This document shows positions 1 through 14,233 of a stretch of DNA of 64,000 nucleotides, piece after piece. The number at the start of each line of letters is the position of its first letter. Positions within the stretch are counted from its first letter, which is position 1. The notes beneath the pieces were generated by a model. It was not told where the DNA came from, searched no databases, and saw nothing but the letters and a program-made list of their open reading frames with translations. The translations under genes were made by a program, and so were the position numbers. This DNA comes from Diphasiastrum complanatum (Eukaryota > Streptophyta > Lycopodiopsida > Lycopodiales > Lycopodiaceae), in NCBI GenBank assembly GCA_029204225.1, contig CM055113.1, positions 1,653,973 to 1,717,972 on the forward strand. Reading direction: 5' to 3'.

Positions 1-481
1 TTAGCAGATCAAAAATAGTTTCAAGGCTAGCTACTATAATAATCAGCAATCTTTGATAGTCGTAGGATTTTAGAATGCAACATTTTTCAGTTGAAGGTTT
101 TAAAAGGCATGATTTTTCAAAAGCCGACATCCATTGAAAGATGTAAGATAAAGGAAAACTCGAAAATTTCCCGAGCACTGATTTGCTGAACCAAAAAAAA
201 GTGATTCGTCAGCGAATCCCTGGTTTTTTTGTCAGAGATTCTAAAGTAGCCAGTGCATCTATGCCTAGGGCCTATACGAATTCAAACTGGTTTGGATAAT
301 GATGCTTTGGAGGGATCAAAAGATTTTTGAGCACAAGTGTCAAGTACATAGTGAACAGAATCAAGTACATAGTGAACAGAATCAGACGATGAAGAATTGA
401 ATCGGCAAGAGATTTAACACGCTGGCCCTAAGTTTTAATGGTTGGATCTCCATCGCACTCATCACTCACAAAATTCATTCT

Positions 482-484
<3 letters not shown>
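1..484. other. 3' flank of RING-CH gene, no gene seen
   Basis: I see no open frame with recognisable protein character on either strand. The stretch lies downstream of the minus-strand RING-CH gene and may hold its 3' UTR and polyadenylation region. A short direct repeat (tcaagtacatagtgaacagaa, two adjacent copies) sits at about 339-381. Confidence 0.5.

Positions 485-531
<47 letters not shown>
485..531 (+). repeat. (GA)n microsatellite
   Basis: This is an uninterrupted GA dinucleotide tract of about 47 bases, about 490 bases downstream of the RING-CH stop codon. It is one of five long GA/CT tracts in the first 48 kb. Confidence 0.97.
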
Positions 532-533
<2 letters not shown>

Positions 534-1018
534 ATTGCTCAATGTCATCTCCAGCCTTTCAACGCCACAATTTCACATACAAAATAGGTATCTTGAAATT
601 TCCATGACTGCATATACATTGTTGATACACTTTGCTCTACCAGAGAAAGCCTTAGTCTTTCCTACTTGTAACATGCTAAATGAATCAGCTTGTAGTAATT
701 TGATATCAAACCATGCATCAAGAAAACATCAGGAAACATATGAATGAAATGATTTCCGGCCCACATCCCACCAGCGCATGTTTCAAGGAGCAAGCCTAGC
801 TACGGATTACTGCATTTTGATTCTGCAGACATTCAATAGACAAACGTCAAGTTGACTCAACACATGCACCATCTGCTAAACTCTAATCTTTCTTTTTGAG
901 CCATTATATTCAATTTAAGACGTCGAATCAGAGAGCTTTGGGGCAGTTGTTCAGCTTGAAGTCGGACACAAATTTTAATTAGGACTCGTGTAGACCAGAG
1001 CTTCAATTTAAGAGAATG

Positions 1019-4000
1019 TCAACTGCTAACCTGCATAGGACCACTATGGATATTCCCGTTAGAATCTCTTTCCAACTGTTCCATCTGTAAGTTCATCTCC
1101 ACCCTTGCAATGTTTCTTCTCAAGTCATGCTCATGCCAGCACTCAACAATAAGACGTGCAGCAGTGCCAATCCCCAAAACCACTAAAACTCCTGCAATTC
1201 AATACAGGGCATATCCTTACTACCTTTAAGGGACAAAAACACTACAGACTGAGATCACCTTCAGACTATTGTGCCAAACAGTCAAAAACCTAAGATAGTT
1301 TCAGCATGTCTAAGGTTTGATCACGAGCTATGGAAGGGAGTGCCCTCACCAATGATAATATTTATAGGAAGAGCGGAAGCACCAAGAAAAACCGAGATGA
1401 GTACATCGAATAAAAGGCCAACGATCAAAATCAGCAAGGCAACCCAAAGAGGATGAAATCGAGCCTGAGAACAAGCATGTGAAATTTCAAGGAAGCAATC
1501 TTATTTTTTAACAGTAGGTAAGGAAGCGTAGAATATGAAAGGTTCAATGCTAGAGTCTAGGTGGATTCTTATAAAAGCATAAAACAACAATTTACATTAC
1601 GCACTAAACAATATTCCTCACCCTATCTCGGCTTCTCTGAAGCACATTTGGAGCTCCATTTCTTCCACTAATTCTCCAAATCCAGAACTTTTGCTGCAAG
1701 AGTGTAAACTAAGTTTAGTGAGACAAGTGAATAATATTTTTCATAAACAGCCACGATAATAAAATAAAGCCAAATTAATAATGCCTTTCAACGTCAGAGT
1801 TTACATACCGTGGGTTGTGTGGCTGGAGCAGGTATATTGGTGGCAATGCTCCTGCAATGACAGAATTTCTGAACTGAGTCACACTAGCATATGTCCATGC
1901 ACCACAAAGTGGCTACTAGCAAAGTAGAAAGACTAATAAGGATATATGAAGAGTACACACTGGCAAATTTCACATTTGTTGGAGCCTTTGTTTCCAAACC
2001 AATGCTCTATGCAAAAGCGGTGGGCCTTTGAAAGTTCTCCACGGCATTGACATCCAAGTTCGAGAAGAGGTTCCTCAGTATTTTGTTGACAAATTCTGTA
2101 CAATTTCCACTAACGAGTTTTAGTTCTCAATGAACCATGAACAAACAACTTTGATGCTGTGAACAAAATTTAGGCAGTTAGATACTCTGACATAGCAAAT
2201 AATGTCAATACTTCTTGGAACAAGTTTAATGATTAGGACTCCAGACAGTTGGAATTTGCTTTTGCTTCATATATACTAAAAGGTTTTGGAAGTTGGAACA
2301 AGGAAAAACATCACTTAAGTCACATGAACAAGCACCGGATATGAAGACGGTTTGAAAGCGGGTTAGACCTCTAGCCCCACCCGAGCTGGCTTCCCAACAA
2401 ATGCGTGAGCACCCCCAAAAGAATAGCACCGAAAGTCACAAGCATATTATTGGCACCTTGCACCACCTTGGGTTGCATGATGTTATTTGTCATCACTAGA
2501 GACTTCAGACCATATGCTTTAGGCCCTTAGAACACTCCATAGCAACACTTATCATTCACACTCATTCACTAACAGATGATGTCATTGGGCCACCAGCTCT
2601 AACTTCCAGTCCTTAAGGTCTTAGAGAGTATGAATAGCCCATAAGGACAAATGTTGATTGTTGAATTGACATGTTTTTCTTGGTTCTCTGTCAGTCTGTC
2701 ATTTCTAGCGTCATTTGGGCTCATAACTCGACTCATAAAGGAGAATGTCAGCTCATGAAGTTGAGCAGATAACACTAGATAAGAAAAGTGTCAGTAGCAT
2801 CACAAGAAATCAAAACAGAAAATAATGCCATAAAAATAAAACGATTTGAAGAACTCCATTTTGCTTGTACTTTGCAATGCACGTGGAAATAATAGAATGG
2901 TCGAATACAAGTATCAAAATCAGATAGTGCTCGTACCAGAACTTAATCATTGAAATAAGAAAAAACATTCCCCTGAGCCACATTCCAAATTTGACATCTG
3001 ATAAAAAGCTCAAGGCCAATTTTGTCAGGTATTATGAGCCAGTATCCACGGCAGGTACTGGAGTAAAGGTGTGAATATGGAATCTCAAAATATACAAGGA
3101 TGATAATTTGATGGCAAGGAAGGTTTGAATGTGGGAAATCAATCCCCATCATGGTAATGGCACTGTCACTCTCAAAACTTTTCAGCAGTAACATAAAAAT
3201 CTAGTTTATTGATGACCTATCTATATGTTCAAAAGCATGAAAACAAGTGTGACAAATAAGCATAAACGACAAAAGCTGGAGCCATAACCCAAATAGCAAG
3301 GACAAAAGTATCCCATATCAATCCACACTACACTAGCAATGCAGAAGCGTACCAACAACCAGACAATTTCTTATCGCTGATTGATTCTCTGATCACTTGT
3401 TATGCTGCCTTATAGAATAAAGAAAGTGGTCCATTCCAGTTGTTGACCTTGGTAATATGTAATTCATGATTAGTTTTGAGCAATTTTGGTTCTAAGCAGA
3501 GAAAACTGTTCATATCCTGTCCTGAGTTTCAAGGCTCAGACACAGATAAATACACAAATACTTGATAATTGAACAATGTTTCATGGGCGCGTTTCGTACG
3601 TTGTTTCGTACGCGTTTGAAACGCGTATGAAACGTCTGGTTCAGGTTCAAAAAGGGAAATTTTTTTTAGGGTTTTTTTTTTTTTGAAAATGTGTTTTTGG
3701 GGGTTTTTGGGGTTTACAGATGTCATAGAAAGTCTAGTAACAAGTAGATACATCCAATTTCATGAATATGCTCTAGAGAATGCAATTTCAAGAGGAGAAG
3801 CTGTGTATGGTGACTATGCTCACTTTCCTCAATCAATTATTGATACTGTCATGGATAGGTTATTAGGTTGCGAGAATCTGTTCATGCCCATTGACAGTAC
3901 ATACTACAAAGCTTATGGCGCGGTTTTTTGGGTTTACAGATGTCATAGACAGTCTAGTAACAAGTAGATACATCCAATTTCATGAGAATGCTCTAGAGAA

Positions 4001-6654
4001 ATTAGAATGCAATTTCAAGAAGAGAAGCTGTGTATGGTGATTATGGTCACTTTCCTCAATCAATTATTGATACTATCATGGATAGGTTATTAGGTTGTGA
4101 AAATCTGTTCATGCCCATTGCCAGTACATACTACAAAGCTTATGGCGCGGTTTCAGAAAAAAAAAATTGGTTTGTTTTTTTTTTTGGTCGTTTTGAACAC
4201 TGAAACGGCATTTCGAAACGGGGTCGGTTCGTACGTCCTGTTTCGAACGCGTTTCAGCATTCGAAACGCGTTTCGAGGAAACACTGTAATTGAATTTCAT
4301 ATCCAGATGCTTCAATCTATAGCATTATTTCCATTGAATTGCAGCTTTTCTTGCCTGTGGTGTTACTTCTTGCTTCAAAAGAGGTATCAGCAATGCCACA
4401 AAATTCTCAAGTATAGTCAGCCTCCATCAGTGTTTTTTGTGTACTTGGGTTCCATTTACATGGGTTTTTTAAGTTTGAAAATGTTGGAAAAACCTCGTTC
4501 CACCCAGCATAGTTTCTTTCAGTGAAAGATAGTCATCTATCAACCAATCTACCTCTTCAACGACGCCAACTATTTTGGTAAATGGCATCATTGAGTTTCT
4601 TAGTGTAGACTTTGAATTGCTATGGTTCACTAAGGCACCAAGTCCCAAGAGAAATAAAGGAAATCTCTTGATGCATTTATATACTAAAGATTCATGTAAC
4701 TTGAAGCCATAATATCATGAAGGAAACTCATTGCTTAATGCTATGATCCTCTCCTTTAGAAGACGATTTCGTTGATCACCACTATAATCTTCTTCATAAT
4801 CACCCTAGCAAGGATGGCACTCTTGTCAAAGAAATATTGAATCCCCACACCAAAAATTGATAGTGACAATATCTTCAACTTTGAAGAATGCTAGGAAACA
4901 ACAAAGACATCTTCTTCCAATGCCCACTCCGTGGACCTCACCTGGGCCAATCTTTTGTAAACCATTTGGAAATGCCTTTTTGAAATAGGTTTGAAATAGC
5001 AAAACAGTTTTAGGGTTTTGTTGGGGCAGTGGGGTTACCTATAGCCTTCTATTATGGCAAAAACAAGTGCTTTCAAAATTTAGTGTTTAGGAAATGTAGC
5101 TTATAATTAATCCGCACTCAACCTTGAATCTTGAGTTGAGAATCAAAAATTTCAACTGCCAAGTCCCACCTAATACTTTTTGTCATGATCCATACTACAT
5201 AGTACATAAATTGATGGTTTAGAATGGAAAAGAATTGGCAAAATGGTGTTAGGGGGTTTTTGTCTCGGGGGAGGCGGGACTTCCATTGAGAGCCTTTTAT
5301 TACAAAAAAAAAGTGCTTTCGTAGTGTTAAGGCAATGCAGATTATGATTAGTCAACGATCAATCTTGAATCCTGACTTGAGAGTTGAAAGTTCCAAGTCC
5401 CACCTAATATCTATTACCATGATCCGTACTATACATTGATTTTTTGAAATGGGAAAGATTTGGCAACATCAAGAAAGAATCAACGAAGTGGTCTAGGGCT
5501 TTTGATATTTCTTCCCCGGGGGCAGGGAGTGTAGTTATCTTGAGCCAATTTCATTCCAAAACTCAAAACAGTTTTGCCTCCTAGAACTTAGATAATACAC
5601 CGGGTCCAAGGTTGCCAATTTAATAAGTAGGCGAATACCGACAAAGTCAGTATATATAGTTCTTTGTGGTGAATTTCAGTACCAGTTTCAAAATACAGAG
5701 TTATGCATGTACAATGACAATGCCGGCAAAGAGTCACATTGGCCTTCCTTCAAAACAGCAAATTGCTTTACTTGTCACAAAAATAACCACATAAAAAATC
5801 TACAGTGAAATAGCCTAATTCAAGATCGAGATGATGTAAAAAACATTCTGAAGATAAGGATAAGCTATTAGTTCATACCTGCAGCAGTCAGCTAGGCTTT
5901 CAGCACAAGTCCGGGCACAATACAGAGTGCCTCCATTAGGTCCCAACAAACTTTCTGGTTCAACGGGCCTGCTGAAAACTTGTTCCATGGGTGAATAATC
6001 CACGTGTTTCTCTCCTTGGATTCCCCCATTATTTATCTGAAGAACAAACACCTCAGCACGAGTCCTTGCAACAGCAGGCTCTGCAGGGTCAATTAATTTG
6101 TTATCATTGTCAAGAATATTAACGCACACACTGTGCTCATAGTCCTGTACACATAAATATGCTTCATTGGCATTAGTATTTGTATGGTTTGTGTCGAATT
6201 TGTCTCCCTTGTACTCTTCCACATCCATTTCACTCTCATAGTACGGCTTTCCTGTTACTGTGTCCTCTCTTCTTTGGCTTGCTTCAGCTGAATGAGGCCC
6301 TTCTGGTTTAGGTCTAATGGAGATTAATGACTCCTCTGGACAAGCTCCTTGCCCTCCACCTTCGCGAAAATTGAGCTTTTCCACATCAACTCCTGAATAT
6401 TTTTCTTCCCTATTCAGCGAATTAACAGAACCCTTCTCTACCTCGACGGTGCAATGTGCAAGTACTTTGGAGACTTTCAAATGGCTGAGTTCAGGGGCCG
6501 AAATAGTAGACTGGGGTAGGTAAGAATTGATTGAAGTGTTTCCCTCATGTTGTGAGACAAAAGACAACTCAGACTGCTCCTCATGACAATCTCTTTGAGA
6601 AGACTCGCATGGAATCCTCCTTCCTTTTAGAAGGAGTTTCATGAAAGTAGACAT
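1019..6654 (-). CDS. RING-CH (MARCH-like) membrane E3 ubiquitin ligase, six exons
   Basis: I rebuilt the coding exons from GT-AG borders with consistent phase: 6654-5879, 2095-1961, 1851-1809, 1693-1622, 1464-1350 and 1191-1019 (437 codons plus TGA). The start is the first ATG after an in-frame TGA at 6660-6658. Residues 1-256 are low-complexity and acidic, with no domain I recognise. A C4HC3 RING-CH finger spans 258-303: C258, C261, C274, C276, H284, C287, C300 and C303, with the typical GCQCRGEL and CEIC motifs. Its first CxxC is formed only when exon 1 is spliced to exon 2, which supports that junction. Exons 5-6 encode two hydrophobic segments (about 348-369 and 373-392) after the HPLWVA motif common to plant members. 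Such proteins transfer ubiquitin from an E2 to membrane substrates, with the finger facing the cytosol; the substrate here is unknown. Intron 1 is 3.8 kb and carries a hAT element. The last exon could instead splice at a CAG/GTTAGC just before the stop, so the C-terminus is the least certain part. I see no frameshift or lost ligand. Confidence 0.9.
3574..4286. mobile_element. Non-autonomous hAT-type DNA transposon in intron 1 of the RING-CH gene
   Basis: The 713-bp unit is flanked by the identical 8-bp sequence taattgaa (3566-3573 and 4287-4294), the target-duplication length of hAT elements. Its ends are inverted, CAATGTTTC on the left and CAGTGTTTC read inward from the right. They continue into imperfect inverted GAAACGCGTTTCG-rich subterminal repeats. 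It encodes no transposase. The middle holds a duplicated gene-like segment, described separately. It is intronic, so it need not disrupt the gene. Confidence 0.8.
3711..4155 (+). repeat. Tandem duplication of a gene-like segment inside the hAT element
   Basis: Two adjacent copies of about 220 and 227 bases begin at 3711 and 3931, each with ggtttacagatgtcatag. They differ by roughly ten substitutions and a 7-base insertion. Copy 1 is open for about 70 codons and reads like real protein, including SRGEAVYGDYAHFPQS and DRLLGCENLFMPI. Copy 2 loses the frame through the insertion. The segment opens just after a tttacag that looks like a splice acceptor, so it may be a captured host exon. I do not recognise the parent protein. 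Confidence 0.75.
4985..5460. repeat. Diverged tandem repeat, unit about 235 bp
   Basis: Words such as aagtcccacctaat (5162 and about 5395), caagtgctttc or aagtgctttc, and catgatcc recur about 235-245 bases apart. A third degraded unit starts near 5450. The repeats lie in intron 1 of the RING-CH gene. No coding character is seen. Confidence 0.6.
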
Positions 6655-6659
6655 GTTTC

Positions 6660-7238
6660 AACCTTAGTGACAGAACTTCAATTTAATCTACAAGCTTCAT
6701 TTCTCTAGTTGCGGTTGTCATGTGTCAGATGCATTCAGAGATGCATCCCTGCTTTATATGAGTAAAATGCTGACCAAGCAGAATCATGGCTGAGGCACGC
6801 AGTGCATACTATAAAAATTTCTCTTCTGGGGGGGGACCTGCAAAGTTATAAGGTTATTAAAAAACCTCATGATATCACAAGAGTTTTAAGAGCATGCTGT
6901 GATGCAGAAGTGCAAGTATTTGAACAGAACAACCTTCCCTCCTATCATTGTGAACATATTGGTAAAATGCAAAAATATATGTCATACCTGCATGCTAGAT
7001 ATTAAGTAATCAGCAGCTTAACTATCAATGACTCCAAAGAACAATAGATTATAGAGTCATCAAATGACACACTATAAAATACCTACATTTGCCCTTGTAG
7101 ATAATCTGCTAATCATTCTCTTGCTATCACATCTTCATGATTACGTACATCATACACCCTCACATGCACAAAAATAAATCCAAATTCATCTTTCAAATAT
7201 TGCAGCTTGCAAGGTGCAACCAATAACTGAATTACAAG

Positions 7239-7241
<3 letters not shown>
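6660..7241. other. Upstream flank of RING-CH gene
   Basis: This region should hold the 5' UTR, a 5' intron or the proximal promoter of the minus-strand RING-CH gene. I found no convincing TATA box or coding exon here. Confidence 0.4.
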
Positions 7242-7307
<66 letters not shown>

Positions 7308-7320
7308 CCCCTCTCTCTCT
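7242..7320 (+). repeat. (CT)n microsatellite
   Basis: This is an almost pure CT tract broken by one C run, ending about 25 bases before the LINE ORF1 start codon. It may be the insertion target or part of the LINE leader. Confidence 0.95.
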
Positions 7321-7345
7321 GTTGCTCCTCCAGCACTGCTGCTCC

Positions 7346-8456
7346 ATGGCTAAGATCTGAGCACACCCCCCCCCTCCCCCTCCCCCTCCTCCCCCACCCC
7401 TACCATCGCTCCTCCATCACCCTCCACCCCACCCACCTCCTCTGCCCCATCTGCCGCTCCACCTGCTGCCACCCTACTTGCCGCTCCACCTGTTTCCACC
7501 CTATCTACCGCTCCACCTGCTGCTGCCCCACCAGCCGCTCCACCTGCTGCCGCCCCACCTGCCGCTCCATGACCGCCGCCCCACCTGCCTCCACGGCTGT
7601 TGCCCCACCTGCCGCTGTCTCATCTGCTGCCCCACCTGCTGCCCACCCTCCTGCTGTTGCACAGCAGGCCCCCTCTCTCTCTCTCCTCGCCTCCCACTCT
7701 GGCCCTCCTTCACCCCCTGTCCACCCTGTCCCTCCCACTCCCATCTCTACCACTGCTGCCCCAGACACGCCCTTCTTATCACATGCCGACTACACCACCT
7801 CCAAATCCTTCGAAAATTTCCTAGCCTACCAACTGAAAGAGCTGACAGCAGATGTCCAAGCCTTGAAATTGGAAGTCATTCACCTACACACAGAGAACCA
7901 ACAGCTTCGGACAAAAATGGATAACAAACACGCTTCCCAGCCGCAAAAAGAGACCATGACGAAGCTACAAGATCTGGAACAGCAACTGAGCCAACACAAA
8001 GAATCAACCAAATCATGGGCTTCCATCCTCACCAAAGACAAAGGTACAAGCCCACCTTGGACAGCTGATGGCGGAAGTAAGTCTGCCCCCTTCTCATCAT
8101 TCATTTCCGCTACTCTTACGGAAGAAAAACTTCGAGATTACAAAGCTCTCAATATCAGGGTATGAGGCATCGTTGACACCCAAAACGCCATTGAAGAAGC
8201 AAAAAGATTTTTATGTACTACCCTAGGCCACAATGCAGATGGTTTGGATACAGCATGGCATACTAAAAAGGACACCACTACTTTGATCCTCTGCATTATG
8301 TCACATACATATCGGAAAGAAACCTTGCAAAAAAGAGCCAAATTGAAAGACACCAGAATATTCATGGATGATGACCTCACCTACATCCAAGTTGAAGAGA
8401 GACGTCAAGCATTCCAAAACCGCCAAAGCTACCGGAAGACGGGTGATCTATCGTGA
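7346..8456 (+). pseudogene. LINE ORF1 (coiled-coil nucleic-acid-binding type), broken
   Basis: The likely start ATG is at 7346, matching the MAK start of the sister copy at 54867. It is followed almost at once by a stop. The main frame is open from about 7569 to 8456 except for one TGA at 8163-8165. It first encodes an Ala/Pro-rich region of imperfect CCACCTGCCGCTCCA-like repeats. It then encodes a heptad-patterned stretch (LKELTADVQALKLEVIHL) and a tail ending in KLKDTRIFMDDDLT. ORF1 proteins of this layout bind LINE RNA and form trimers through the coiled coil. The sister copy reads RVRG where this one reads RV-stop-G, so the stop is a late lesion. Confidence 0.75.
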
Positions 8457-8562
8457 TGGAGTTGTTCGGTACCTCGATGGTACTGCATTCGGAAACAGCC
8501 TATAGGAAATTGTGGTACCCGGGCATGGGCGCATCCCGAGACCCCTTCCACACCACCTACAC

Positions 8563-9330
8563 CTTGGAGTATGGAATTGTAATGGCATGCACTCATCATC
8601 CACGGCTGGAGATCTTTCCGATTTCATCACAGACAGAGATATACTTTTTTTTACGAAGACATACGAGAGCCCAGAGCGAGGACTACCCACATTTGCAAGT
8701 TACAGATGGAATTCAGTTTACAGGACAGAGACCCGATCAGCGAGTGGCAAAGGTTCAGGTGGAGTTGCATGTCTTTATCGAGAGTCACTACAGCCAGCCA
8801 TAGAGTTTATCCGACATGATGCACAGGCACGATACATATGGGTTCATATCATTGGACGAGCTATTGGTTTGGATAGAGATCTCCTCTTTGCCACCTGTTA
8901 CTTCCCTCCAGAGTCCTCCTTTGCGGACGGATCAGGCTCTCCTGATGCTGATCTATCATCAGACATTGTCAGACTTACAGATCGGGGTTATGTCCTTCTC
9001 ACTATCGATTTTAATGCCAGGACTGCTACCAGACAGGTGGACTTCCATGACAGTGCTAATACATTACGCACGCGAGCTCTTGATTGCAAGGACATTGGTA
9101 TCATCAGGGCCTCAGAGGATAGGATGGGCCCTATCACGAGCTATGGTGAGTACCTTCTACAGATGGGTGAAGCTCACGAGTTGGCCATTTACAATGGCTT
9201 AGCTTGTTGGCCACACTCTAGCAGATTCACTTGCGAGCTGCAACATCGGGAAGCACTGGGGCTCGTTGGCGTCGTCTATGAGCATGGCGTCGTCTATGAG
9301 CATAAGCATGTGCAGTGTGTCTCTGTATAG
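8563..9330 (+). pseudogene. LINE ORF2 endonuclease domain, N-terminal part
   Basis: The frame starts with the AP-endonuclease-like motif WNCNGM and continues through GGVACLY, LFATCYFPP and IDFNAR, which match conserved blocks of the endonuclease/exonuclease/phosphatase fold. The second block normally has a catalytic Glu (TET or QET) but reads FFTKTYES, with Lys instead. The usual GDFN reads IDFN. Both changes predict an inactive enzyme. Recognisable homology ends near residue motif HSSRFTCE (about 9240), and the rest to the stop is unrelated. The missing C-terminal block lies on the other strand at 9930-9800. Confidence 0.8.
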
Positions 9331-9331
9331 G

Positions 9332-9930
9332 CTATATGGGCGGAACCGCGAACTCTGTCAGTATAATCTGATGTGGGACAGACGGCTTAGCCCGTATCAT
9401 CCGAGATAGCATGAGAACCTGCAGCTGTGAGATACTGGCCCAATCAGATGATGTAAGACCCATACACCATACCTCTGCTGCATATAGGGTTGTGGGGGTA
9501 ACGGGAGTATCAAAAAGCTGACATTTACTCGGGGCATCCCGAATAAACCGTCTGAAACATAAACGCTCTAACGGGACAAGGGAGGCGTGACCCTTCCCAA
9601 CTGTAAAAAGTACGCCAAGGTAAGTGTAAGAAGATACAACCTCCAAAGGCTGCCTATCAAAGATGAGTGTCTGGCGTTGCATAAAAGCTCTCGATGTGTT
9701 GAAAACCATAACTTTGGTTTTCAATATGTTGACCCCCAATCCACATTTACTGCAGAAGGCATGAAGACTGTCGAGCTGACGGGAAATCGGGATGGAGCCC
9801 ATACTAAAAGATAGGAAGGAGTGATCGGAGAGGGTAGTGGGAAGAAAGTGGAAATCAGACATAAGTGGGATAAAAGCTGGTGACCCCATGAGATAGTCGA
9901 CAACACTGTTTTCGCCGTTGTGTGGGTGTT
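9332..9930 (-). pseudogene. LINE ORF2: endonuclease C-terminus fused to reverse-transcriptase C-terminus
   Basis: On the minus strand, GENSVVDYLMGSPAF and TTLSDHSFL form the end of an AP-like endonuclease, including the conserved Ser-Asp-His. These run almost directly into RQLDSLHAFCSKCGLGVN and TKVMVFNTS, the segment that follows the Asp-Asp active site in LINE reverse transcriptases, then the thumb and connection (YTYLGV). About a whole palm domain is deleted between them, in frame. The piece ends at a TAG at 9334-9332. Confidence 0.75.
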
Positions 9931-10150
9931 ACATCCTTCTACAGCACCAGCACAGACCTGACATCTAGACATGGACACACATACTTTTCCATGCACATGC
10001 TTTCTCATTTATGTACTTATCCTAGTTTGTACTAGATGTTTTCTTTATTGCAGTTTTAGAGACATTTTATACGCTCCCATGATTACCAGAAACTTGACAT
10101 GTCCTTCATTAGTTTTATATGCCTTTTGGCATGGAAAAGACATTAATAAA

Positions 10151-13540
<3,390 letters not shown>

Positions 13541-13606
<66 letters not shown>
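13541..13606 (+). repeat. (CT)n microsatellite
   Basis: This is a pure CT tract of about 66 bases. Confidence 0.97.
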
Positions 13607-13607
<1 letters not shown>

Positions 13608-13629
13608 AGAAACAAATGTATCTTACCAC

Positions 13630-13742
13630 CTGATATGTAAGATCGAGTTTTCTTCCTGCCAGAAGAAAGACGTTTGCAACTATTTCCCACTTAATGTTGT
13701 TCTTCAGGAATGAGTCACCCAGCATCAGATGCATCTCTCGTA
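13630..13742 (-). other. Exon-like coding segment, unassigned
   Basis: On the minus strand a frame reads REMHLMLGDSFLKNN and WEIVANVFLLAGRKLDLTYQ and ends exactly at CAG/GTGGTAAG, a good splice donor. A plausible acceptor (aaaaag) precedes it. The composition looks like real protein. I do not recognise the family and cannot connect it to another exon with confidence. Confidence 0.35.
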
Positions 13743-13999
13743 CTTTTTATTCTATTTGATGAAGGTTGAGATCATCGAGCATAAGATTATGCACCCGCCT
13801 TTCTATATCTCTACACAGATATATTTTCTAGAAGGGAAAATTTGCATATTAATATGTCTTGTCTTCAACGTCCGTGACGAGAAATCAAGTAACCAAGCTC
13901 GTATGGTAAGAAAAGAGAAACATAAGATTGGAATTTGCCGTGCACATAAACGAGTCTTCAAAATGAGCTCAAAATTCAGTTGAAAAAAGGGAGCATTAC

Positions 14000-14233
14000 T
14001 GGAATCAGAGAAGGATTATTGGAGCCATTATAGTAGGACCTCGCCTGGATAACTTCTCAAAAGACAGCTTCGATCAAATTGTATGTATAAATGCCAAATA
14101 TGATCCATATGCTCGAATCATTTTTTCGGTATCGACTGATGACCTTTCCGTGGAAGCTAAGATGTACAGCAATGCCAATAACTATCTGGATTGTGCCGTC
14201 CTCAGTTTGAATTCTGTAACTCAAGTATCTTAA
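14000..14233 (+). other. Coding-like segment, unassigned
   Basis: The plus strand is open for 77 codons, with protein-like segments RRIIGAIIVGPRLDNFSKDS and DDLSVEAKMYSNANNYLD, and ends at TAA. The minus strand is also partly open here (about 50 codons after a ttacag acceptor), so strand and reality are both uncertain. I cannot name a family. Confidence 0.3.

Larger units (their letters stand above)
7346..9930. mobile_element. Rearranged LINE retrotransposon
   Basis: ORF1 and the N-terminal part of the endonuclease read on the plus strand. The endonuclease C-terminus joined to the reverse-transcriptase C-terminus reads on the minus strand from about 9930 to 9332. The endonuclease is thus split between two opposite-facing blocks. 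The palm of the reverse transcriptase, including the catalytic Asp-Asp motif, is missing. No poly(A) tail or target duplication was found. A second ORF1 of the same family lies in ILP1 intron 1. Confidence 0.8.

Noticed and set aside
1271-1456. Plus-strand frame over the RING-CH exon 5
   Set aside because: It is antisense to an exon encoding conserved transmembrane sequence with correct splice borders.
7478-7924. Pro/Leu-rich frames overlapping LINE ORF1 and their minus-strand Gly-rich shadows
   Set aside because: The shared-family frame (7569-8456) matches the sister copy at 54 kb; the others are alternative frames of its Ala/Pro repeats.
7346-9930. Twin-priming 5' inversion of the LINE
   Set aside because: The order is wrong: the middle junction contains the element's 3' end instead of its 5' end.
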